Shown here in pieces: positions 20,393 through 32,110 of a stretch of 64,000 bases of DNA. The stretch lies in assembly GCA_033439795.1 (NCBI GenBank), contig JAUTDP010000004.1, positions 1,302,001-1,366,000 of the forward strand, written 5' to 3'. How positions within the stretch are numbered: position 1 is the stretch's first letter; each line of letters begins with the position of its first letter. The position numbers and the translations under genes are program-made. Source of the DNA: Sordaria brevicollis (taxonomy: Eukaryota > Ascomycota > Sordariomycetes > Sordariales > Sordariaceae). A model generated the notes under the pieces. It was given only the letters and a program-made list of their open reading frames with translations. It was not told the origin of the DNA and did no database searches.

Positions 20393-21837
20393 CTACCATC
20401 GCACTCAGGTTTGCAGCATCACTGCTGGCGGCTGCCTCTGCTGTCGCCGCTACTCCCTCTCAAGCGCTGCCTCCGAGCACGGCTCAGCACACGGTCGATG
20501 TTGATGTTGCTATCGTTGGCGCCGGCGCCAGTGGTGCCTATGCCGCCATCCGGCTCAAAGAGGACTTTGGCAAAAGCATCGCCGTGATTGACAAGAGTTC
20601 GCGCCTGGGCGGTCACGTATCGACCTTCGACGATCCCTTGACGGGCAAGCCATTCGACTTCGGCGTGAATTCCTACAACGACTACGGTCCGGCCAAGGAC
20701 TTCTTCAACCGTCTAGGAATATCTTTCTCGGTGGCCCCGCGCGTGGCCCTCACGCAGCGCTTTGTAGACTTCAATACGGGCCGGCCAGTCGCCTACGAGC
20801 CATCGTCGAACCAGGATAGGACGGCCGCCCTCCAGAAGTTCCTTGCCGTCACTGAGCCATACGAAAAGTTCTTGCTACCGGGGTACTGGAACTTCCCTCA
20901 ACCTAGTGACATCCCCGAGGATCTCCTCCTGCCGTTCGCCAAGTTCGTCGACAAGTACAACATCAGCGCCTGCGCCAACCAGGTCTTCGAAGTCACGGGC
21001 ATGGGGGTTGGTGATTTCCAAAACAGTCTGACCATGTATGTGCTGAGTGCTTTTGGCCCGCCCATGATCCGCACATTCCTTGGCAACGGCACCATCTTCA
21101 CGCCTAACTCTCGTCGCAACATTGAGGTCTACGAGAAGATCCAGGTGCGTCTGGGAAGCGACTTGCTTCTCGGCAGCACCGTGGTACAGAGCGAGCGCAC
21201 CAACAGCGGCCACAAACTCTGGGTCAAAAATGGCCGCACTGACCAGTTCACGCTCGTCAAGGCCAAAAAGCTCCTCATTGCCATCGAACCTACGAAGCAG
21301 AACATGGAACCTTTCGAGCTCGACAAGACTGAAAAGGCAGTATTTGATAGGCTCGAGCACTCTGTCGTCCACTGTGGCATTGTGTCACATCCGTCGCTCC
21401 CCGTCGACGTGTCCATTGTCAACATCCCCACGGCGGGTGCGCCGACCAACTATATGGCACTACCCAAGCCGGACTTCAACGCCCGGTTCGATTACATGGG
21501 CGGCAATTCCACTAACTGGCGCATCCTCATGGTTGGAAAGAAGAACCTCAGCAAGGACAAAGCACAGGGTCTCGTGAACAGGAACTTTGAGGATATGGTG
21601 AAGCGGGGCACGCTCCCGAGCGGCGGGCCGGCCAAGCTTGAGATCAAGGCGTGGTCGGACCACGGCGCCATGCACATGCATGCGCCGGCCAAGGACATTC
21701 GCAACGGCTTCATTCAGAAGCAATATGCCCTGCAGGGTCACAAGGGCACGTGGTGGACGGGCGGCGCTTTTAGCCACCAGTTTCAAGCCGTTCTGTGGGC
21801 CTTTGACGATATCCTTATCACCAAAATGTTGGCTTGA
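20389..21837 (+). CDS. Secreted FAD-dependent oxidoreductase (flavin amine oxidase superfamily)
   Basis: 482 aa, no intron. Residues 1-21 form a signal peptide (MTTIALRFAASLLAAASAVAA). The dinucleotide-binding fold starts at residue 41 as VAIVGAGASGAYAAIRL, then IAVIDKSSRLGGHVSTF, i.e. the GxGxxG...E/D...RxGG pattern of FAD-binding amine oxidase-like enzymes. The C-terminal GTWWTGGAFSHQFQAVLWA closes the FAD site. Fungal relatives of this length are often annotated as beta-cyclopiazonate dehydrogenase-like, but no other genes of that pathway are here, so the substrate is unknown. Two N-glycosylation sequons (NIS, NST) fit a secreted protein. It is the last intact gene before the AT-rich transposon block that begins about 100 bp downstream. 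A TATA box and two chained uORFs precede it. Confidence 0.9.
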   Translation: MTTIALRFAASLLAAASAVAATPSQALPPSTAQHTVDVDVAIVGAGASGAYAAIRLKEDFGKSIAVIDKSSRLGGHVSTFDDPLTGKPFDFGVNSYNDYGPAKDFFNRLGISFSVAPRVALTQRFVDFNTGRPVAYEPSSNQDRTAALQKFLAVTEPYEKFLLPGYWNFPQPSDIPEDLLLPFAKFVDKYNISACANQVFEVTGMGVGDFQNSLTMYVLSAFGPPMIRTFLGNGTIFTPNSRRNIEVYEKIQVRLGSDLLLGSTVVQSERTNSGHKLWVKNGRTDQFTLVKAKKLLIAIEPTKQNMEPFELDKTEKAVFDRLEHSVVHCGIVSHPSLPVDVSIVNIPTAGAPTNYMALPKPDFNARFDYMGGNSTNWRILMVGKKNLSKDKAQGLVNRNFEDMVKRGTLPSGGPAKLEIKAWSDHGAMHMHAPAKDIRNGFIQKQYALQGHKGTWWTGGAFSHQFQAVLWAFDDILITKMLA

Positions 21838-22941
21838 ACGGATTAGCGTGTGCGGCAGGAGTTTCTGTTCATGGTTTTCCCTTTATTAGGTACAGTAATT
21901 ATCCCTGCTCGTGCATGTCCCTGCTCGTGCATATATACCTATACGTGTATATAAATTTCTGAGCGGAATTATTTTATATATATAAATGCATAAGTATATA
22001 TTTCTATCACAGGCATAGCCTTCTCTTTTATTGAGGTGATTGTACTATATATACCATAGCGGGAAATACCCTAGGCAATTAATGCTTGAGGGTGGGTATT
22101 AAACCTTGTAAAAGCATTAAGTTTTGATTTAATATTGTTACGGCAAAGAGGAATAGATTGTAATAGACAATAATAATCCTTAATTAATAGAAAATCGTAA
22201 GATAAAGAAAAAATTTAAAACTAATTATATAAGAATAGAAACGTAAGCGGAAAGATATAGGCCCTACGTTCCGTATAATAAATACGTTATACGGGTAAAT
22301 AATAATGCGGTATTCACTAATATAAATAAATAATCTACGACAACAAACTTATAATTCGCCCAATAACCAAAATTATTATAGTTCGTCTATGAACTACGGT
22401 ATTTTTAGCCTTATTATTTGAAGCGGAGCTTCAACATGAGAAGTATTGAATAAATACGAGCGTTGAGCGTACCATAGGAACTCGCGAAATATGCCACTGG
22501 TCCGTCTCTCTTAGGCCGCTGAAGTTTAGTATATAGAGGTAAGTTACTGCCAAGGGCATCTCGCGTCCTATCTATGCAAATGTACGTAAGTTAAGAAAAC
22601 TGGTCAATGTAAGCCTCTTTTATTGTGTGGTACTTTAAGATGTGTTACGGTAGGCTGGGTTTGCTCAGAATTCCAAATATCCTTGATGAACAATCAATAA
22701 TATTAAAGTAAGAAAGCGAAATATAGAAGAAAGGAAACGGGCCGCAGGCCGCGTCGCGAAGGATCCTTTTTAAAGACCGCAATACGTAAGATCCACTTTA
22801 TACAATCAGGGTAGATCCCTCCCGTTTCCGGCCCGCTAGCCTACGATGCCGGTTAATAAGTCTATACGCGATTATAATACCTAATATTTATAGCTACGGC
22901 GCCGGGTCGGTTATTTAATTGATTTAATTTAATACCTTATT
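21838..22941. other. Transition from gene DNA to the AT-rich block
   Basis: Composition falls gradually over about 1.1 kb. There are TATATA-rich runs at about 21,940-22,050 and patches of normal composition (22,430-22,560; 22,735-22,860) between AT-rich stretches. No gene or RNA gene is recognised. The patches probably derive from old, partly RIP-mutated repeats. Confidence 0.5.
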
Positions 22942-23200
22942 TGTCATAGGATTACACCTGTGCCATACCCGGTATACGCACTAACTACCTATATAGGTGC
23001 CTAGATCCCTAGCGACCATTCCCAACCATAGCACGCATACTATGGCTCGATATAGTCCAGATTTGGTCACCTATAATTACGTATAGTATTACGTAAGTAC
23101 GTACGGACTAGGGTATAGGCTCGCGCTTATATATTTAATCTTCCGTATATACTTCTCCCTTCCCTTCCTTCGTATAATAATATATATTTTATTATATATT
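22942..23200 (+). repeat. Possible 5' LTR of the gypsy element
   Basis: Starts TGTCATAGGATTACACC and includes a TATATATTTAATC promoter-like stretch near 23,130. It lies directly upstream of the gag remnant. Its composition is less mutated than the interior. No second LTR copy is present in the window, because the 3' part of the element is missing, so the call rests on position only. Confidence 0.25.
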
Positions 23201-23239
23201 TAACGGTATTAACGCTATCTTTTAATAATTTATTATACC

Positions 23240-25100
23240 TTCTTTAACGCTATATACGTAATTTTCGAGGAAAATTAATTATTAACTATATTAATTAATA
23301 TTAAAATTTATTTTCCTAATAATTAACGCTCTAGCGACGGTTTTATAATTAATTCGAATTAAATAATTATTAAAACGAGTATTACTACTACGGTCGCTCG
23401 TATTCTCTTTTCCCTTATATTTATTAAAATATATTAATTTAAACGATTAATATCTAATCTAATTCCTATTATAATTATTAATACTTTTGTTACGGTTATT
23501 ACGTTTTTTAAAATTAAAAATATTAACCCTTATAATATTGATTTTTAAAATTAATTTACCGACGCTATTTATACGCTTAGTAACGATTCTATTACTATCC
23601 CGATTTTTATTATTTAAATTCTTAATTTAAATAATTACTTTACGTTCCTAGCCGCCGTTTATATACTTACCCGCCTTATATAATTTAATATTATTTCCGT
23701 TATTACTAAATTTTAAAATATTAAAGAAGATTTTTAATAATCCGAAGACGAAAATAATTAATTACGTTGAAATTTCGATTAATTCCGTATTCTAATTTAA
23801 AATAAGGATTAAATTAACGTAATTTTTAATATTAATTTCGTAATTTTTAGAATTAATTATACCTTTTAATTTTTAAACGCCGCCGTTAAGTAATAAATTT
23901 AATACGACATTTATAAATAGGCCTTCGCTAACGCCGCTTTTTAATATAATAATATTATTAACGATTTTTAAATTCGTTTAATTTCCTTTTAATAAAATTT
24001 ATTTAACGTTTAAAAGCGTTATTCTAACCTTAAAATTAATTCTTAAAATATAATTAAATATAAAATAATTAAATATTAAAAAATAATTAATAATTTTCGC
24101 TAACGTTTATTTAAATTTACCGATCCTATATTTATACCTTTACCCGACGATAATAATAATAATAATTTTAATTCTAATAATTCCGAATCCGAATTTAATA
24201 ATATAATTATTAATAATTTAATTGGAAATAACGGTAATAATAATTATAAATTGGTATTATATATCGTTATCTCTTCCGTTTTTAATAGTATTAGTAAAGT
24301 TCTTAAAAAAGCTATTAAATTTCGTTAATAGCGTATTAATATTTTATTCGCTTTTAAGGATAAATTTTCCGCTTTTAAAACCGAGGATATTAAATTTTGC
24401 TTAATTTCCTACTCTTTTCGCAGTAAACTTTAGGAGGTAATCGAACATAAATTTATTAAAATTCTATTTAATAAACCGGTTAAATAATTTATTACTTTCG
24501 ATTTATTTAAATAAATAATTAATAAATATAATAACGTCGATATAGTAATTTAAATTCGTTATAAATTCGAAAACCTAAAAATAAGTAAAATAAAATAATT
24601 TAATTTCGAAAATAAATTCGTTACTATTATTGAACGTTATTAATTTAATAATAATATAAAAATTTATTACCTCCGTTAATATTTAACCAATTACTTCCGT
24701 AACGTTATCGCTTTATAACGCCCTTAATTTAAAAATAATAAATTCGACGAATAATTCGAAATAACCTATAATTTCGCTAAATAATTCGAATAAAAAGATT
24801 AATATAATAAAATGGCTAACCCCTATTATAAATCTAATATTAATAACCCCGTTACCGGTTCTAATTCCATTTTTAATAATATTAGCGGTTCCGTTCCTAA
24901 ATTTACTATTAATAAAGGCGGTACCGCTATAAATTTCGATTCTATATCCGCTTTTAACGTTTGAATTTTATATATAATCGATAACGATATATTTTATAAC
25001 TATATAAAGACCGGTACTTATACCCGCTATAATTGTAAAAGCTATTTTTCTGCCGAATATAAAGGTCGTATTTAATTTAAGAAAGAAATGCCCGAATATA
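23240..25100 (+). pseudogene. Gypsy gag remnant with a CCHC zinc knuckle
   Basis: Translation around 24,650-24,800 gives nucleocapsid-type text (for example YLTNYFRNVIAL, then RPLF), matching the LRNAIALQRP pattern of fungal gypsy gag. At 25019-25060 the reading YTRYNCKSYFSAEY aligns with C-X2-C-X4-H-X4-C with all four zinc ligands now Tyr, exactly the changes RIP makes to TGT and CAT codons. A Lys/Glu-rich tail follows (about 25,090-25,165). The start position is approximate. Confidence 0.65.
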
Positions 25101-25594
25101 AATTACATAAAGAGAGAAAGAAGGAGAAGAAAGAAAAGAAGGATAAAAAGGAGAAGGAAAAAAATAATAATAATAATAGTAATTAATAATAACGTTTTGC
25201 TTAGGGCTAATATAATTATAATGAATATAATTATTATAACGTTAATATTATAGATATTCCCGCTCTTAATATTCCGGTTCTTAATTATTTTATATTGTAA
25301 TAGTAATTTATTTACTATTTTACCCTTATATACCTTTATAGCTTCGTAAGCCCAATTATAAATAATAAAAATAGTTCTATTAATAATTAAGGAAATATAT
25401 AACCTTCCGTTTAAATCGTAATTAGAGACCAACGTTTATTAAATATAAATAAGGAGGAGAATAATTGAAAAATATCTTTATAATTAAATTTGAAATTATT
25501 AAAATTAATAAATTTTTTATAAATAGCCGTTATAAATACCCTAATTTATTAAATCTTTTTATTTTATTTATTTTATAGACTGCGTAAAATATAT

Positions 25595-26340
25595 TATACT
25601 ATACTCGTTAATAGCGGTTATACCGTTCTAAAATTTATTAATTATTATTTCATTTTACGTAATAATCTCCTAATTTTTAAATTCTAATTCCCTAAATTCT
25701 TATATTTCGTTAATAATTAAGCGAAAGGGAATATTACGCATTTTAATCGTTTAATTATAAATTCTAATATATATTACGAATTTATTAATTTCCTTATTTA
25801 TAATTTTATAGAGGATAACCCTATTATTTTCGCATATTTATAATTAATTTATTATACCCTTAATATCGATTAACCTAACGATTATTTTATTTTTGGTTCC
25901 GCTTACGAATAACGTAATTACTTTCCTTTAATAATACCCCGTTATTTACGCTATATATTATTATTACGTAAATATAACGTTAATACGCCCTTAATTATTA
26001 TTCTTAATAACTTTAATATATTCTCCGCTATTATTCTTAAAAATTCCCTTAAAACGTAATTAATATATTAAAAACCCTCCGTCTTAAACGTCCTTAATAA
26101 GGGAAAATTTAATACTTCCATTTTATTATTAAAAGCCGTTCGTTAGATTTCTATTTCCGTAATTATTAAACGCACTATTTATTAACGTTTTAATAAATTT
26201 AAATAGAAAGTTACTAATAAAATAGGCGCGATCCTTATTAATAAGGTTATTAGCGGTTAAATTCTTATATTAACGATTATAATACGTTATTACCCCCTTC
26301 CCTTATTACGTATAATCCTTGTACTATATTATTTAATTAG
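25595..26340 (+). pseudogene. Gypsy aspartic protease remnant
   Basis: LVNSGYTVLKF at 25604-25636 corresponds to the retroviral-type protease motif (L/V)VDSGxT, with the catalytic Asp codon GAT changed to AAT at 25610-25612. Downstream text such as YEFINFLIYNF and NPIIF fits the protease fold, then the frame runs towards RT. Non-functional. Confidence 0.6.
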
Positions 26341-26344
26341 AGGA

Positions 26345-26886
26345 GTATGTATTTTTTTTTTTTTTATCGAACGTTAATTCACCTTTATTATATCCTTAAA
26401 AGACCCCTCGACCCGACCGATATTAAAGAACTCTTAGTAATTATATTTAATTAATTCGCCGAAAAATATGAATTTCAAATTATTTATACAATGAAGGTAA
26501 ATATAATAAAAAATATTTAATATATAATAGACGAAGATAAGGTAATAAAAGAAAAAGGCGCTTTAGCCCCGAATGTAATTAACGATAATTTTACGGTCAA
26601 TATAATTAAAAATAATATAAATAATCAAGTAATTTATTATAAAAAGTTCTTCGGTAATAATTATTATATTTAAATCGATATATTCTACGGTATTGGAGGT
26701 AAGGAAATTATTAAGGTAGTTAAAATCTCCGCTTTAATTATATTTACGGACGATATTTCCAATTTCCAAATTTACGAAAAAACTATTAATCGTTATTTTA
26801 CTACTAATAATATGAATATTAGTAAAATTACGTTTAAAAATATTATTAAATTCTACGAAAAAATAAATAAACCCTTAAAAACCGAC
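26345..26886 (+). pseudogene. Gypsy pol linker region upstream of RT
   Basis: A frame reading KKFFGNNYYI, ISALIIFTDDISNFQIYEKT and YEKINKPLKT is nearly free of stops. It runs straight into the TSD of LINE copy 1 and continues on the far side at 33,857. It precedes the conserved RT start, so it should be the protease-RT linker. No named domain is seen. Confidence 0.4.
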
Positions 26887-26999
26887 AAAAACTACTTTAG
26901 AACCGGAAACGCCGATTTCTAGTCGAAGAACGCTCCAAAACGAAAACCGATAACGGGAATCGACTTAGGAAGGTCTTTTACGTCCTTTACGATATCCCG

Positions 27000-28690
27000 C
27001 AACAAATATAGTAACGACGATATATTGTTACTACCGATAGCAATTAATAACGGTAATTATAAATTCGAAAATAGCGTTTATAACCCGCTTATAGGATTCT
27101 CAATTTATAACGACTTTAACATAGTACGCGCCGCGAAGATTTTAAAAAAAACGTAGGAGGATAATAAAATTATAAAAAAATTTATTACTAAAGCGAATAA
27201 ATCTTCGGATTATAATACCGTTTCGTTCGAAGATTGTAATTAAATTCGTAAATTATTTAATAAATATACGAAAATTTTTGCGAAGAAAAGTAAGGTAATG
27301 CGCCCCGAAGTTAGTAAAATTAGTAATAATTAAATTATTATTAGGAAAGATTTCGACGATTTAAAAAAGACGATTTTATAAAAATTATAGAAGAATATTA
27401 AAGAAGCGCCGAAAATATAAGCCGGAATTATAAAGGACGTTCTTTTTAAAATTAAATTTATCCTTTAATATATTATAATTATTACCCCCCCCTAAAAATA
27501 CTCTTTATTAATTACGACCGTATCCTTTTTATCCGAAGTATTATAATTAATATTTAATATTCGAAATAAACGAATAAAGAAATTAAAACCTAAATTAAGA
27601 AAATATTTTATAATTTGAAGACCGGTACCTTTAATATTATACGAACCGTTATAAGATTATTTACGATTAGAAATTATAAAATTATATTTAATAATATTAT
27701 ATACGAATAGTATTAGTAATATTAAATTTAGATTAAAAAGGTTTTTAATAAAAAAACGTTCGTATCTTTGAATATTATTACGTTAATCGCTAAGGGGTTC
27801 CCTTGGGCGAATATTATTAAATATATAAAAATAGAGGATATTATTTATAAAATATAATAAGCGAATTTAACCGTTTTTATTATTAGAATACGTTTATAAA
27901 AGAAGAGAATTAACGAAGATAAGGGATTTTTTATAATAGAAATTACAATTATAAAGGTAATTAAAGCTCTTTATAAAAAATTCTTCCTTTAAGAAAGTAA
28001 CGCGTATATTTACGAACTATTTACCTCCTTAATTAATATTTAATAATATTTTATTTATTAAAGCGTAGGATATTTAAGGAAGTTTTATTATAATATTAAC
28101 GTTTATAAATATTATAATAAAAATAAATATAATAGGGACCGCTTTAAAAAAGTAAATTACCCGTTTAACGAAGATAAATCGTTAATTTTTTATATTCCGT
28201 ATAAAAAATACGGGTATTATACCTTCGAAAAGAAAATATATTTTATTTTTAAGAAAATTATCGCGAAGGCTATTATAAAATACGCTAAGAGGTTATATTT
28301 ATTTATATATTAAAAAGACCCCGAAAGAAATATTATATTAGAGCCGGCGGCGGTAGCGGACGATAGGGATATCGATTTCTTTAACGCCCCCCTTATTATT
28401 CGTACTATAATTATTCGTAAAAAGGAATTTAAAAACGGAAATAAAGGCCGTATTTATAAACGGATTAATAAACCTTTTATTAAATTAAAATTAATAATTA
28501 AAAGCCTAATAAATGCGTTTATAAGTTTTTAAAATTCGGGTATTCGGAACGGCGCCGGTTTAATCGCCGCCGTTAAATTAATTATTTAAAAGGAAAAGAT
28601 TCCTATTTTTATTCCGCTTACGGGGTTAAAAGATATTCCTTTATAAAGTAATTAATAATCCAATTAAAAATATTCTATTAGAATATAGAG
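27000..28690 (+). pseudogene. LINE ORF1 (gag-like) remnant, copy 1
   Basis: Protein-like text includes KITGIDLGRSFTSF-type sequence near the 5' end and, at about 28,188-28,250, YKKYGYYTFEKKIYFIF, which fits a LINE gag knuckle (C-X2-C-X2-H-X6-C) with ligands changed to Tyr. RNA-binding ORF1 proteins of Tad-like elements carry such knuckles. Ends are approximate; frame stops are RIP-type. Confidence 0.5.
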
Positions 28691-28759
28691 AAATCGTATA
28701 AAAGAGGGAAATTATTATTCGAATAGGAAGAGATTTATAATATTATAGCGATTTAAGAG

Positions 28760-31700
28760 CCGGGTAGGAATTTAAATAAAGATATTTATCGTTTATAAAG
28801 CGGTAAATATATCGGGGTAAATTATTTAGAAAAGGGGAGGGCGGTTATTTATATAAATAAGAAATAGAATTTTAAAGATTTAAATTTTTATATCGGAAAA
28901 GATTAGGCCTTTATAATATTTAAGAATTTAAAGGAGTTATTAACCGTCTATTCGATTTATTCCCTTATTAAAATATATAAAATACCGGAATATAAATAGG
29001 GGTTTCCCCTCTTCGAATTCTTTGAAGAAAAACCCTTAATAAGATATTAAATCGTAGCCGTCGGGGATTTTAACTTTTATTATCCTAATTAGGATTTAAA
29101 GAATAAAATTAACTTAAAAATTAAAAGACTTTTTATATAAATATAATAATAGTATATACGATTTATTACCCTTAAAAGGGAATTAATCCGTATAAATAAC
29201 GCGATATAGGAAAAAAAAAATAGAATAATCGATTACGTATAAATAATATTAGGAATCGAAATTGAATATTAGGGGGCGTAACGGTACGAATAAACCGGTT
29301 TAGATTATTATCTTTAAGAAATTTAAATCTATACTAAAAAAAAAATTAAAAAAGCGGAAGTAAAAGAAGGTTATAATTAGAATTTAATAAATATAAAAAA
29401 GGTACGAAAAGCGGCGTTATAATAAATTTCGGTCCTAATAAAAATTAATACGAAGGAGGAATTAAAATTTATATTCAATAAGTTCGATAGAGAATTTATA
29501 AATATAATAGAAGAATTCGTCCTATATTAAAAAAAAAATTAAAGGAAAAGAGCGAAATAATAAATATTAAAATATAAAATAATAACGAAAGATACGAAGC
29601 GGAAATAGTAAAAATAGTATAAGGAAAGGATATTTTCGAATTGGGTAGAGTTCGTAGAAATATCGATAAAAAAAAGAAAAATTAATACGAAAATTTAGTA
29701 AATAATATAGCGAAAAGGCGTTAAAAGGGTATTAAAGAATTTAAATAAATTTTAAACCTTCGAAAAATAGGTTTATACTTAAAATTATTTATTAATAGAC
29801 CCGCCTAAATTTTTAATTCTTAAATAATACGAAGGAATAGAAGAAATTAAAAATTATAATAGTAAAGTAAATATTTTCGCCGAATATTTTTTTTCGAAAG
29901 TAGATATTTTTATAAATTATTTACCTAATTAAACCCTTCTATTAAATATTAACGATTTATTATTTATTAATAAATTAATTACTAAAGAAGATATTTAAAA
30001 GGTTTTATTTCGGATAATTCCGAATAAAATACCGGGCGTCGATTAATATTCGAATAAATTTTTAAAAATTTATAAGGAATTATTCCGAAAAATTATAGCC
30101 GCTTTTACGGTTGCGAATTTTCGTTTTGGGTATTTCTTATAATAGTTTAAAAATATAAAAGTAATCGTTCTTAAAAAGTTAAGAAAAATTGTTATATAAT
30201 AAAAGCTAACCGGCGCGTAGAAGTTAATTTTACTATTAAATAACGTTGGGAAAATCTTCGAAGCGTTCGTCGCTAAAAAATTTATTTAAACCGCGGAAGA
30301 ATTTAATTTTTTATTAAAGGGCTAGATAAGTAATCGAATAAACTATTCGACCGAATTTATTATCTATATTATTACGGATATTATATATATAATTTAGAAA
30401 TTCGGAGTTATTATATCGTTAATACTTTTTAATTTTAAAAGCGTATTCGATAGAATTAATTATAAATAATTACTATATACCCTATAAGAAATATAATTCC
30501 TATAATAAATTTTCGAGTGGGTAGCGAATTTCGTTAATGGACGAAAAGGTTCCCTTTTTTTTAACGATAAAATATCCGTTCCTTATACTATAAAAGCCGG
30601 AATATTTTAAGGCTCCCTTTTTTCTTTAATTCTTTTTATCCTTTTTATTATTTTATTATATTATAAATTAATTATAATTAAAAATATAATTATAATCGGT
30701 TTTATTAATAATATTAATATTATTATTATAGTAAAGATTATTAAAGAGAATTATAAAATACTTTAAGCGGTATAGGAAATTTGCTCCGAATAGGTAAAGG
30801 AGAGAAATATAGAATTCGAAGCGAATAAAACGGAATTAATATATTTTACGCGGATGAGGGTACTAAGAATAAAGATTTTCCAATTCGGGGATATTATATT
30901 TCGACTAACAGAATTAATAAAATTCTTAGGCGTTTAATTGGATTATAAATTTAATTATCGAATTTATACGGAGGTTATTAAAAAGAAAATAAAAATTTAA
31001 ATAAATACGTTAATTCGGTTAGCCGTAAAGATTTGGAATTATTCCTTCGTTCGTACGAAGGAGATTTATATTAAATATATTCGAAATACGATTATATATA
31101 GAACTTTAATTTTCTATTAACCGATAAAAGTATATAATAAATTTCGAAAGATAATAATTAAATTAATTAAATATTAAATTAAATATTTAAAAATTATCGC
31201 CAAGGTATATAAAATTATACTAATACGGAACTTTAAAACGGAAATTTTTTGCCCGCTATTCGATTTCTATTTTAATAAACGGGTAAGGGCTTTTGAAAAG
31301 AGATTCGCCCGTACGGATTAAATTAAATTCGTCCGAAAAATAGTAATTTAGGTAATTAATTATATTTAAATAAAACGAATAAGAGGTCGATTATTTATTA
31401 ATAAATTAGAAAGTAATACTATTAAAATTAAATAAGCGGAAGAATAAGTATTAATAAAGAAATTTATAGCGATTATAATAGGACCGCTTTTAATAATAAG
31501 TATATTTATTTAACCGTTATAGCCGCCGGAATTTTTAATTTTCGATTAAGAGGTATAATTAAAGGATATTACGAAGAGAGAATAGGTATTGCGTTATAAT
31601 TATTAATTAGCAGTAATAATAATTAAATTAAATCGGCGGTATAAATTTATAATTATTAACTTCGACCCGAAATTTAATAATATTATAATAAAATAGTATA

Positions 31701-32110
31701 TAATCGGTTAAAAAAAGAAGAAATAGAAGAGAATTTAACCTTTAGAGGATAATAAAGATTATTATTTATTAATAAAAGCGAAGAATTCCCTCTTCGTTTA
31801 AATAAGAACGGAAGTAATCGGTTTTAAAATTTTCTTTTTTTAAAGGAGAGTTTTCGATATTAATACTCCTATTTATTCGTATAGATTAAAATAAAAAACG
31901 TTTTATTATATTACGTTCGAATATCTTTAAATAGTAAATATATAATTTATAATAACCGATTAGCCGTAAACGTAAGAATAATTCTAAATTTATTTAAACG
32001 ATAGAATTAAGGCCGAAAGAATTTTATTATAAGTATTTCGGTTAGGACGATTAAATAAATACCGTTTAGTAATCGAATTAAAAAAAGAGTAGCGAAACGA
32101 ATTCGTTCGC
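28760..32110 (+). pseudogene. LINE ORF2 remnant: APE endonuclease, reverse transcriptase, C-terminal Zn motif, copy 1
   Basis: The endonuclease motif VAVGDFNFYYPN*D is at 29054-29095 (consensus GDFNxHHPxWD, Trp now a stop, His now Tyr). In sister copy 4 the motif TGSDYYP (about 56,468) corresponds to the SDHxP active-site block. RT landmarks include LTGA*KLILLLNNVGKIFE (about 30,205), KSVFDRINY, and the catalytic box GFINNIN at 30698-30718 (from FxDD; sister copy 6 still reads GFADNIN). After RT, NTPIYSYR (about 31,861-31,884) matches the PLCSCG-type C-terminal zinc motif of fungal LINEs, followed by FRLGRLNKYRLVIEL. Inactive. Confidence 0.7.

Larger units (their letters stand above)
22942..26886 (+). 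mobile_element. Ty3/gypsy LTR retrotransposon, left part, RIP-destroyed
   Basis: Contains remnants of gag with a CCHC knuckle, then aspartic protease, then the start of the RT region. The frame is interrupted at 26,886 by LINE copy 1 and resumes at 33,857 with the RT core. The 12-bp TSD TTAAAAACCGAC at 26875-26886 is repeated at 33857-33868. Stops are RIP-type (Gln/Trp codons). Confidence 0.75.

Noticed and set aside
22942..23200. Search for tRNA genes or a primer-binding site next to the putative LTR
   Set aside because: No cloverleaf or convincing tRNA-complementary 18-mer could be seen; RIP would obscure it.
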